Positions 10,897 to 34,409 of a stretch of DNA of 64,000 nt are shown piece after piece (the stretch's first letter is position 1; each line of letters begins with the position of its first letter). Source of the stretch: Whitmania pigra (taxonomy: Eukaryota > Annelida > Clitellata > Hirudinida > Haemopidae); NCBI GenBank assembly GCA_021613335.1, contig JAJTWR010000084.1, forward strand, positions 112,501 to 176,500, read 5' to 3'. Position numbers and translations under genes: made by a program. The notes below the pieces were generated by a model. That model was not told the DNA's origin, made no database searches, and saw only the letters and a list, made by a program, of their open reading frames with translations.

Positions 10897-11830
10897 ATGT
10901 CTCTCATCGAAAGATTCTTCCCCATCTCCAGACCAGAATTCTTCTACTTCGACACCTTCAGGGGCAACTTCGAAGCTGAATTCAGGGTAACGACTTTACT
11001 TTTCCATTTTCATTTCGACTATAAATTTGAGCAATTCTATTTTCTGTCGATGCCTTAAAAATTGCACTTGTTAAAAATAGTTTTGGATCAGATATGGCTT
11101 ATCATTGCACACATTGGCTTAACTAGCCTGAAATTAACTTCTAATGCTGCAACCTTCTTAACTGTTTGTTCAAACAGTTTAAGCATCAACTTTTTTATCC
11201 ACAACACTCATTTGAAACCAAAAACGAATTCCAGAGGATGGAGAGGGAAATGATGAGCATGCAAGAGCACATGGACCGCCAGTTCAACCAGATGAGGGGA
11301 CGCATGTTCCAGCTGGCCCCCTACGAGCCGACCGGAAACAACATCATCGAGATCAAGCCCAGCCACCCCATCGTCGAGGAGAAAGGCGAGACCAAGCTCA
11401 AGCTGGACTTCAATGTTCAGGGATTCAAGCCCGAGGAGGTCCAAGTCAAGATCCTTGGAGACAACATCTTGCAGGTCTCAACATAATTTTCCTTTTATTG
11501 TTGCTAGGAGTAATTATTTATCATTGTTGAATTTTGAAAGTAAATATCACGCTTTGTTTTGCGAGCTCTTAATTAAATTGCATCGATTTTGACTCCGTAA
11601 CGTATTCCATTGGTCTGCCTTCTTTTTCTCAGGTCGTTGCTAACAGCGAGGAGAAGAGCGACAAGGGTGAGTGCAAGCGCTACCACATGAGCCAGTACAC
11701 CCTGCCAAAGGGAGTCCTTACTGACAAGCTCAAGCCCACCATGTCCAAGGATGGTGTTCTGACTGTTGAGGCCCCTGCTCCCCAGCTGAAGCCTCAGGAG
11801 AAACTCATCCCCATCGAGTTCAAGGAGTAA
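10897..11830 (+). CDS. Small heat-shock protein (alpha-crystallin family)
   Basis: Three coding exons, 10897-10986, 11235-11474 and 11633-11830, join in phase 0 to give 175 residues. A 5'UTR intron (about 10728-10895) ends just before the ATG. The N-terminus MSLIERFFPISRPEFF and a Met-rich segment precede an alpha-crystallin domain at about residues 80-160 (LKLDFNVQGFKPEEVQVK; GVLTVEAP). The tail holds the conserved IPI motif (residues 169-171) that docks into neighbouring subunits. Such proteins are ATP-independent cytosolic chaperones that form oligomers and hold unfolding proteins. Length is typical for the family. Two heat-shock elements and a TATA box upstream indicate induction by heat-shock factor. 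The family is certain; orthology to a named vertebrate member is not. Confidence 0.96.
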
Positions 11831-12119
11831 AGCAGGGCAGTGCGGTCTGGGCCTGGTGCCCCTAAAAGCGCGTGATTGACTGGGACGGACTCGCGAGGAC
11901 GTTTTCAGTTGTCGTTTTCGGTTTACTTGATTTTTTTCTATTTTTACATTTTGCTGTTCCAATTAGTTTATATGTTCTCACTCCCCTAAGGCATTCAATC
12001 TGGATCACTTGGAATGTTCAGAGTTGTTTCCTGTAGTCATTACTGTAGTGTCGATGATGATGATGATTCCACGTGTTTAAGTTTCGTGTTGATTGATTAG
12101 CTGTTTGCTTCTTGACCAC

Positions 12120-12125
12120 AATAAA
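12120..12125 (+). other. Polyadenylation signal of the small heat-shock gene
   Basis: AATAAA about 290 bp after the stop codon, followed by a T-rich and then GT-rich stretch. Confidence 0.75.
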
Positions 12126-13781
12126 ACTTTTTTTGTACTCAAAGATGTTTTTCTGTTGAGGTGAGGTGTGCAAATGACATTGGAAATTTAAATATTGTTT
12201 TTGGTTGGGATCGCTTCGTGCTAAAGGTGATGGGATCTGGCTTCCATTGGCTTGAAATGCATACCAACATTGACATAGTAGGTGGCGATACGCTCGAAAA
12301 GCATATTATAATGTAATTTTAGGAAACATTCGTACCGTCGCCGCTGCGGTCGTAACTTTCTTTTGCATTAGTGGGATGACTATTCCTACATATTCATATG
12401 GATTTTGCTAAAATCTGGGTGGATGGTACCGCTTAAGGATTTATACACTTTATTTTTTTGGACCAGTTGTTACAATTTCTAATTTCTGGTTTTTAGGCTG
12501 ATATATTTTTTTTGTGGCTTAATTCACAAATAATTCAAATCACTGCCAATATAAAAATTATTACGCTCAACAATATTTATTTAAAAAAAAAACTAGACAT
12601 TTAACTTAATCTGCAATGATCTTTAACAGTGTTACTCGCTAATTTACTTTCTTGGATGTAATCACAAAAATGAAATCTAATTACTTTTCGATAACACATT
12701 ATGAAATATTTTAAATCTATTGAACAAATTAAAAATATCGTCTGCGTTCATTAATTAATGAAATAATTCATGTAAATGCCGGTACTTAGTGACAAAAAAA
12801 TCAAATCATTCCCGCTCAGCATCGGTACATAGGTATCTTTGTTTACTTTTATTGCTCGAAGCCGGCAGTAGGTTTCAGTGATTCGGTTTGTTGCCTAAAA
12901 ATTATTTTTTTTTGTGGTGCAACGCGGCCTAGTTTCCAGGTAATTGAATGATTACGTCTAACTGAACAAGTGAGCCGTGGTTTTAAGAAAGCATTTCTTA
13001 TAAGAAAGCAATTTGCTCAGCAATTACGCAAAACAAATATTTTGAAAATTATGGCTGTTATTATATCACTGCACAAGTGGAGTGTCTTATTGCTTTTAGT
13101 ATTGTAATTTAGCTCGTCGCAGTCGAGAGGATTAAATGTCGATTTGAAGATTTCAAGTTCTAAAAACGTCGCTATCTCAACTTTAAGTTTGGCCGTGACA
13201 TTAATCACAATTTATGTGCTTTTTTTGCATAGCACCACCTTATGATAACTGCTCTTCGGTAAAAACACTTCTGATAGGCGTTGTGCGATAAACGGAGAAG
13301 TTATATTGATGAATGCAGCTATGATAATGATAAAGATTGTTAATGGTGATAATGACTACGGACTTTGTTCTGTAATGACGCGACCCGAGTGATAACATTT
13401 CTCACGCATCGTCACCGTTTGCCTTTGCATCATTATCATCAATGCCACCATCATCATCATCATCATCGTTGCCACCTTTATCTTCATCAGAAAATGTTGG
13501 AAGAGCAATCTCTGATCTTGAAATAACCAACAAAATAATTCGGCTACTCGATGCTTTTGCGGTCGCTTCGGTAGAAGGTTCTGAAAGCTAGCTACCAGCT
13601 ACTGATGACGACGAAGATGATGATGATGACGACGACGGCGATGATGATATTGAAAGTATCTGTATAGGTAAGAGAAGCATTCGTCTTTCTGTTACAACAT
13701 TCAAGCAACGACATTTCGGGAGGTCCATAGAAAAGGATGATCGTTTAAAATTCAAATGAGTCAATTCGATGTGCCACATAG

Positions 13782-14057
13782 AATTTCCTGGTTAGTCAGA
13801 ATCGCATCTCCAGTGCACCAGTTTGCCTTCCTATTGAATCCAGATGGCCACAGAAACGAGACTTGCGTGACACTCACGTGACTGGATTGACAGATTTATT
13901 AAAAAAAGTCATTAACTTGAGATTATTACGACTTGGTCTTTTGGCCAAAGGGGAAACGCTTGTACTGTTTCGACTAACGGCTCTGTTGTCTCAGCTAGCC
14001 GAAGCACACGGGGACTTATTAAAATCTCTAACCTGCAAAACCACTTCGCGCCTGTAA
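13782..14057 (+). CDS. Possible exon: leucine-rich open frame, unrecognised
   Basis: About 91 codons are open up to TAA at 14055-14057. The translation includes LTDLLKKVINLRLLRLGLL and LTALLSQLAEAHGDLLKSL, which would form amphipathic helices. A GC-AG-free acceptor-like CAG lies near 13819. No start codon, partner exon or known family was found, so it may be chance. A nearby acidic stretch (about 13606-13667) ends in a donor-like GTAAGAG but reads in no linked frame that I could confirm. Confidence 0.2.
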   Translation, partial: NFLVSQNRISSAPVCLPIESRWPQKRDLRDTHVTGLTDLLKKVINLRLLRLGLLAKGETLVLFRLTALLSQLAEAHGDLLKSLTCKTTSRL

Positions 14058-14339
14058 TAGGATATGCTTACCCGGCGTATATTAAGCTCGTCTGCCTTGT
14101 TTCGTTGAACGAATTTCGTGCTAGCTGTCGCTGTCGGCTAGCTTTCGACAGCTTCTACTGCATCGGCTGCCATCGCGACTTGCGGCTTAGTCGTTTCTGA
14201 GATTTTCGATTCTTAGGTGGAATCTAGTTGCAATAGTTTTGGTAAATTTACAAAATTAAATGATTTATTTATAAATACAAAAATTACGGCAATAAATAAT
14301 TTCGTACGTCGACGTGGCTAGTTAAGGTGAGTCGTTTCA

Positions 14340-15330
14340 AACATTCACCTTGATGAATGAATGCACGGATGGCGAGTGAATGTTTTAAGGAATGAATGAT
14401 TTCATTTTTACCATAAGTGAATTGAATGATTGGAGGTGCTCTGGCGGTGATGGAGAACATTTAGGATGCATAGACCATTGCATGAATGAGTAGAATTAAT
14501 GAGTGGATGAATGAATGAATTAGGGCAAAGGTGAACGATGTATGCATGAGTGATCAAATAGCTGCCTATTGTTGCTATTGTACCTGTCGTTGTCCTTACA
14601 ATAATAATTGCCGTCATTGAACAATTATTAATATTATTGTAGCATTTACTTATTTACTGTTGGCAGAAATTTATAATCATTCATTAACAACATTGTAGCT
14701 AATTATATTATCATTATATCACTTATTATAACAATGTTCATATAATATTAATTTTAATAAATGTACTATATTGGTATCGTCATCATCATCGTCACTAAAG
14801 TAAACATTGAGTGTTAATAAGTTCTCATCGGCGTTGAAGCGAATACATTGAACACAGAAACACGAAAGCTTTTAATGAAGAGAGGTATATCTGGGGCAGG
14901 TTGAATGGTGAATGACTGCAATTAACCGGTGAATGGTGAATGCCTGGATGGATGAATGAATGAATGGATCAATGGCTGCAGTTTTTAGTGAATGCATGAA
15001 TGAATTAGTGCTTGGGTTAATTCAATTCATTGGGGTTGGTGAATTTCTGGTCAAACAAATAACAATCGAGTGAATTCTGGGCAAGTGATGCACATTGAAG
15101 AATGACTTTTCATGCAATTCATGATGCGGGTGGCATGATTCACTTGTTAAGTATGAAAATGTGCTTTTAAGAATGACTTGAGATGGATGGAACGTACGAT
15201 GAATGTCTACGAAGGAATGCAGAAAAAATTATGAATGAGTATATGAATTAGCGAATGAATGAATGGGTGGTCGATCGATTGATTGAATGAAAGAGTGAAT
15301 GAAATGAATGCATGAACCGCTAAGAAATCT
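14340..15330. repeat. Degenerate (GAAT)n tetranucleotide region
   Basis: GAATGAATGA units, pure for short runs and heavily interrupted, recur over about 1 kb. Confidence 0.75.
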
Positions 15331-15522
15331 TGTTAATCACGGTCAAACATTCGTTTTTGTCGTCTTGTGTGTGCGTTCGTGAGTTGTTTGAGGTTGTTGC
15401 TGGTCTGCCTCTACGTACGTTCGTGAGTCATTCGTGCCTTTTTTTCTTCATCCGCATTCTCTTCAGTCAGTTCAATTAGATCAGGAAACTATTGCTTGTA
15501 ACTTCGTCGTCGTCGTCATACC

Positions 15523-15523
<1 letters not shown>

Positions 15524-15577
<54 letters not shown>
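15524..15577. repeat. (CAT)n trinucleotide repeat
   Basis: Nearly pure ATC/CAT units, then a shorter CAT and GTC run to about 15620. Confidence 0.9.
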
Positions 15578-15770
15578 GTCCTCATACCCATCATCATCAT
15601 CGTCGTAGTCGTCGTCGTATTTATCAAGAAGGCCACATCACGATCGCATCATCTGAGAGGGCTTAATAAGGATGCCAATAGGATGCTGTCATTAATTAAC
15701 TCGTGGGTGTTATTAATGCCTCCTAACACGGGCTCGATGGGTAGAATTAGGTTCAAACTTTTTAGTTCTC

Positions 15771-15964
15771 ACACTCACTCACTCACTCACTCACTCACTC
15801 ACTCACTCACTCACTCACTCACTCACTCACTCACTCACTCATCACTCACTCACTCACTCACTCACTCACTCACTCACTCACTCACTCACTCACTCACTCA
15901 CTCACTCACTCACTCACTCACTCACTCACTCACTCACTCACTCACTCACTCACTCACTCACTCA
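15771..15964. repeat. Long (CTCA)n microsatellite, about 48 units
   Basis: CTCA units are almost perfect over 190 bp, with one interruption near 15840 (CTCATCACTC). Purity at this length suggests ongoing length change. Confidence 0.95.
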
Positions 15965-16375
15965 TAATCTGAACAGAGGTAGCACATTTCCTAGGCTTGT
16001 TATGCTTTGTATTTTAAATATATTAAATTAATTATTTGTATTTGTTTACATATTCAACAAATTGAAGGGTCACTTAATGATAATGAGAAATTATGAGTTC
16101 TTATTATTGTTATTATGACGTTACAGTTAATAATGGTATAATCGAATTATTAAACCCTCTCAATAATAACCTAATAACCATCATCATAATCTTGTTGACG
16201 TTTTGTCTAAGACATACAATGCAAATGCAAATGCAGAGGTCAATTGAACTTTGAACTCATCCTGAAGTCTCAACCAATCACCAGTGATCATCAGTTGATG
16301 ATTTTCTGAAGTATCCGACAGGAGATAAAAATACTTTCTAGCTATTGAGCGAGGAGGAAGACGACGATGCGGATG

Positions 16376-16379
16376 GCTG

Positions 16380-16411
<32 letters not shown>

Positions 16412-16585
16412 GCTATGGTGATGACCTGCTGATGATGATGGTAATGGTGATGATGGCTATGTCAGCGATGATGACTGTAATTAATAATAATAAGACTACT
16501 ACTAATACTATTACTACTACTAATAATAATGATGATGATGATGACGACGATGACGACAGCGATAGCATTACTAATGATAATAATA
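16376..16585. repeat. (GAT)n / (AAT)n compound repeat
   Basis: GAT units give way to ACT/AAT units and back to GAT/GAC. The open frame across it is repeat-derived. Confidence 0.85.
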
Positions 16586-16984
16586 ATATTTTTTATTATT
16601 ACGACCATTAAAGTACTTTGATAATGCAGATTTTTTGCTTACCGATAACAGCATACTTCAGTTGTTAAGGATAGTAAATGTGACTCTCCAAGTTGATAAA
16701 GTTGTAATTAAGCTTTTATTACAACAAAAAAATTTTTCCATGACATCAGCTTATCGAAATTTATTAAATTATGAATGATGACGTCATAAGTTTAATTACA
16801 CCTTGCAAGTTGAAGTCGTAATCGTTAATTATAATATTAAGGAGTTTTAAGATAAAACAGTCTTCCATTCTCAGAATTCAACTTGGATGAATTCATGCTC
16901 TGAAGTGATTGTTTTTATCAGTTCATGTTATGATGATGATGATGATGATGATAATAATAATAATAATAATAATAATAATTTAAA

Positions 16985-17052
16985 TTATGACTTCTGCATT
17001 ATTGTAAACATGTTATGACTTCTGCATTATTGTAAACATGTTATGACTTCTG
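16985..17052. repeat. 28-bp tandem duplication, 2.4 units
   Basis: The unit starts TTATGACTTCTGCATTATTG and ends TAAACATG. Two exact copies (16985-17012, 17013-17040) and a partial third follow a (GAT)n(AAT)n tract. Confidence 0.9.
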
Positions 17053-17461
17053 TTATTATTATTAACAACAATAATAATAATTAATAATACTAGCTTAGTG
17101 TTTATGTTAATGACTTACCTGATAAAGGTAAATAGTAATAAATTAAAGCACTAACTACAGAGATATCATTCATCCATCCATAACCACATGGATAAAGAAA
17201 ATATTTATCAACACAACATGAATATTTACATTATAATATATGCACAATCAAAATTCTCTAAAGTTATCTCTCATAGAAATTGTAAATATAATTAATACAT
17301 ACAATATAAGCATAATAAGCTCATTTTTAATGTATATTTCAGGATATCATTAAAAATTAGACAAGGCCAACCGAGAAACATTGAGGAGTACAGAAGCCGA
17401 GAAAGAAAAGAAAGACAGACACGCAGACTTACAGAGGGATACTGACAAATACCCAGCAGGC

Positions 17462-30265
<12,804 letters not shown>

Positions 30266-30632
30266 GATATGGCAGCAGCCGTCGAAAAGATTTCTAAAAG
30301 GGGACCAGCTGATTATTACTGATAGTTATTAATTATCTTTTAATTATTTTTTAATTACGAGTATCGTGTTTAGCTTATAATAAGACCTTATCTTTGTTAC
30401 TGGTGATGTAAGAACAACATTAACAAAGCGAGAATAATAGCGACGACGATGATGTGGCCTCCATTTTGAAATCATGTTTTTGTTGATCGGGCTTCGTCTT
30501 TTTACGAACGGTGCTTTTGATTTCATTTCGTTCGAAGAAATGTGGCTCAGTTTTGTTCTGGTTGATGTTCCGCCATTAAGTTCTCCTTGCATTATATTAT
30601 TATATTATTTTATTATCATTTATTATTTTCAT

Positions 30633-30638
30633 AATAAA
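30633..30638 (+). other. Polyadenylation signal of the myosin gene
   Basis: AATAAA about 370 bp after the stop, followed by a T/GT-rich stretch. Confidence 0.6.
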
Positions 30639-30639
30639 C

Positions 30640-32140
30640 TTTCGTGATGACTTTTTGCAATTTCATGTTAAAACATCATTTTGTGTTTTGCCATTGGTTG
30701 TTTTCACCTGGCCACTGGTTTGGTGTGCAACTGTCCTTGATGATCCCCTTGTCCTGTTAGTTGATGTTTTGTCCATAAAAATTTCACATTTTGCATCCCA
30801 CCAATCAAATAGTAAATAATAATAATGCCTTGGTGCTCTCCTGTCTCAGGCTTGATTTGTTTTTTTTGAGACATTTTAAAAATGTTTTCTTGATTAATTC
30901 AACTATTTTTTTTATACATTTTTGCAATTAATTCGCATGGTATTACGAATATTTCGAACATGAAATGGTGATTGTATCTTATCAGATGTCTGTCGTGGTC
31001 TGTTTTGGATTCTTTGACGGGTTGTCCTTTTTAATCACCTTCAGAGGTATTAACTAATTTCCATAATTTTCTCTTGTCTTTTTGAAGATTCTATTCTTGG
31101 TTACAATTTCAGGTTATTGTTATTATTAATATTATTATTATTACTATTATCATTATTATTTCTATTCCTGCTAATTGTCATTGTTATTACATTTGTCACT
31201 TCAAGTGGGGTTATAGCTATTTTTCAACAAGAAATCTTTTGACAACCTGAATGGATCGCACCATGGTGATTACCTCACCTTTGACTATTAATTTTCATTG
31301 GTTCATCACCATGAATTGTTATGGATCATTTAAAAGTGACTTTGAGCAATTGATGTGAAGATGGTGTTCAGGAAAAGTAGTGTGGTTCAGTTTTTCAACA
31401 GATATTTTGTTGATTTAGATTATGTTCTTAAAGGCAACATTGCAGTCAGCGTAATTCCAATATTATTAATCACATTGTGACATGTTTTTGTCTTTTTAAT
31501 TGCTAATTTTTAAGACATCAAAGTTGAAATTTTTGAAAGCATGACCAAACTGACCTTGGAGGTGGCACAATGATTTGATGACCTGAAATTCACATTCCCA
31601 GAACACACCATTTACATCGATTTTGCAAGTTGACGGCCTTGTCCCAAATTTAAGGACTTTGTACTTTTATACGTCGCTCCAAACCGGCAATGTTTTTAAT
31701 GCTGAATTTATTTCATTAGCATTTTTGGTGAAGCTAGTGAGAATTCGACGTGCTGTTTATATTTCGTGCCTCTTGTATTCCTTTGTACGATTAAGCTATT
31801 ATAAGCTAGCATATTATTGCCTATTCAAATCTTAAACGTTACTGTTCTCTCTTTGCTCTTTGTCTTTAGGTTCGATTTTCAGCGGTTCAGTTTTTTGGAC
31901 TCGTACCAGGACCAGGTTCGATTGTTTTTAGTTCACGACGTTTTTGAGATTTGTAGGGATGTGAGCGTCTCCAACTTCCAGTTTTTCATTTGCTTTCGTT
32001 CTTCGAAATCAAGCGATTTATCTTGGATATTTGGACGAATGGAGTGATTCCGAAATGTTTTTATCTTGATGAACTATGCTTGAATTTAATCTGTGTTCCC
32101 GAGTTGGTCGTGTCCCTTGATTTTGCAAATATCGGAAGGA
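30640..32140. other. Intergenic, no supported gene
   Basis: AT-rich sequence with short TAT/ATT tracts (about 31110-31165). Open frames of 60-80 codons near 31.6-32.2 kb have no recognisable domain, no splice context and T-rich composition. Confidence 0.55.
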
Positions 32141-32146
32141 AATGTT

Positions 32147-32807
32147 GGGAATTGGGATCTTTTCCAGATAAGCCCCGCCACTAATGATAAAAGTGTACGC
32201 GCGAAAAGTTAAGCCCCGCCACTCTAATTTCATGCACGCACACAATTTCTGATGTCTGGACATTTGAATATTTAAATGTACGCCATAAAAACAACTTATC
32301 CACCTCTATGCCCATTTTGTGCAAATATTATCTATGTTCGAACCTAAAACCTGAAATGAACTTTCTGACGCTTTCGACTCTCGTTCACGACAAGGAGACG
32401 GCAATACGTTTTTGCAAAGCCACAGAGGGATCCATCAGCAACAATGGTCACCAGACGACAACTTTATATTCATCAAACGGTTAATCATAGAGAAAACTTT
32501 GTGGATCCAACGAGTGGAGCTCACACACAAACCATCGAATCTTTCTGGCACGTCTACAAGATGCAGAATAAGCGCAAATGCGGCACACACCGATCTTTAG
32601 TGGACAGCTACTTGTTTGAGTCCGTTTGGAGGTAAAGGTACAGAAATACGGACCTTTTCATGGAAATTATGAATGACATGTCTCAATTTTACTCTCTTCA
32701 TAATAAAAACTATAAGTACAAATTTCATACACTCTGTTTTATAATCGTTTTTTGGTGGCGGGGGTTAACTTTTTGGCGGGGCTTATCTGGAATAGATCCG
32801 GGAATTG
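32147..32807. mobile_element. Decayed Merlin (ISXO2-like) DNA transposon
   Basis: The left end TCCAGATAAGCCCCGCCA (32163-32180) is exactly inverted at the right end (TGGCGGGGCTTATCTGGA, 32774-32791). A second matching block follows inside each end (AAAAGTTAAGCCCCGCCA and its inverted counterpart), and an imperfect match extends about 15 bp outward on each side. The interior carries a transposase fragment on the + strand. At about 660 bp it is shorter than typical autonomous Merlin elements and the reading frame is broken. Confidence 0.8.
32444..32690 (+). pseudogene. ISXO2-like transposase C-terminal fragment
   Basis: The frame contains VNHRENFVDPTSGAHTQTIE and a following SFW, the signature of the ISXO2/IS1016 transposase domain of Merlin elements (VNHSxNFVDPxTGxHTQTIE). 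It continues through a conserved block ending in FESVWR, where a TAA interrupts it, and the expected RY residues and a MSQFY segment follow the stop. The N-terminal zinc-binding and first catalytic parts are missing. Confidence 0.85.
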
Positions 32808-33165
32808 CTAGTATTGGCGTGGCGTGTACTCCCCTATCTTTTGCGAAACGGAAACATAACCATCCAGCATAACCAGAGTAATCTCAGGAAAGGTCCGTTG
32901 CAATCGGCGCCTGCCAATTCCTGGCGTTTCCAGCGACGTAAAATTACCTCTGTAGGTTTCCCCTTACTGTTCGGAACCATTTTTTTACTTTTCAGATCTG
33001 TGGGCCACCACCAACTAACTTCTGGTTTATGGTGAAAGTCTTAATGGTGACTCCATAAGTCTGTCGTATCGTGTGACGCCAGTATGAACATATAAAAATT
33101 TCCTACCTCGACCTATTTTAAAATCCTGGCCACAGTCAAACGTATATTTAGGGAGAATGTTCCGC

Positions 33166-33764
33166 TAGGAATCGACCGGGGTCAGTTTTTTAGCAGGGGC
33201 CGGGGTACAAAATACATGTTTAGATATGAAACTTTCTAAAGTATTAATGGTATAATTTTCTGCTTTTCTTCAACTTTTAATAACTACTTGCAATGCTAGC
33301 ACACTCATTGATGAATGCAGTTATTTGGCTGTAATTCCATAATTTCAAAACTCATTTCTACATATAAAACTTGTGATTACTATTCATTCATTAACCTAAA
33401 TCAAGGTTCAACGAGAAATTCAGTCTTTTTGAGTCGCCTGACTTTAGGGTAGAATGAAAAAGATCACCTCCTAAGGTTTTAATATCAATAATATGTGCAT
33501 TTGTAGAGCGCCATAAGCGTCAGCGTCAGGGACGAGTCCTTGGATGCTTTGGCTTTGATGCGACTCCATTAAGAGTTCAAGAGCTTTTATAACCAGTACC
33601 TGATGATTTTATTCCATCAAATGAGAGATTTTATGATAACTTGGATTCAGACATGGAACAGACGTTCGCATTTTAAAAAAACTTGTCCAAATTTCTAAAT
33701 CACGATTTACGACATTTCACGGCTAAAATGTGCCGGGGCCCACTTTCCTAGGGCCCGATTCCTA
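33166..33764. mobile_element. Possible element with TAGGAATCG inverted ends
   Basis: The left end TAGGAATCGACCGGGGTC and the right end, reverse-complemented, TAGGAATCGGGCCCTAGG share nine terminal bases, then a GGGGCCGGGG-like block on both sides. The interior is AT-rich with no transposase motif. No target duplication was confirmed. Confidence 0.35.
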
Positions 33765-34409
33765 GTTACTACTCAGAGATGAAATGTTATGGCAATTTAT
33801 TTTATGTTAGTCTTTTCTCGAAATTTTTACTGCAAAAATATCGCGATCTCTTATAGGTTACTTACGAGGATGCCAGACTCTGAAAGAGATTCACGCCCAT
33901 AAAACGTTTACAAAATCAAAATTTGCAGTATAACATATTTATTCGTTCTCTTATCTAAAAATAATGTTCTTGATATGATTTTTGAATCATTAAATAATTA
34001 AATAATAATCCTATCTTTTGTAATGCCTCCAAAAGTTTCTGTGATGTTTAGAGGAGATTGATGCTTTCAAGCTCTTCGAGATACTAAGGTTAGGTGGTTA
34101 TTTTTTGGCCTAGTTATTATATGACAATATTTTTGAAATTAACATTTAAAAACAATTTGTTATTATTTTTAGTAAATTAGTAGAATTATAATTCTATTTA
34201 TAACGTTATTTTAAAATTATCTTTTGCCTTTAATAAAATGTGTAATAAAATTGTAAAAAAATGTTATTGCCTAATATTAAATATCGTTTATTACTAGGAA
34301 CTACTAACTCGAGATCCAGAAATAATGTATCTGATATTAACCAAACACTCGTATTACTGCTGATTTCAAACAGTCTTTGCTCGTGATCATTTCGTGCGAA
34401 AAAAATAAG

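Larger units (their letters stand above)
12140..17340. other. Repeat-rich intergenic region
   Basis: No gene could be assembled. The region has AT-rich DNA, a weak ORF at 13782-14057, a long degenerate GAAT repeat, (CAT)n, (CTCA)n and (GAT)n tracts, and a 28-bp tandem duplication before the first myosin exon. Confidence 0.6.

Noticed and set aside
15434..15967. 177-codon frame rich in THSL repeats
   Set aside because: It is produced by (CAT)n and (CTCA)n repeats; no start context or domain.
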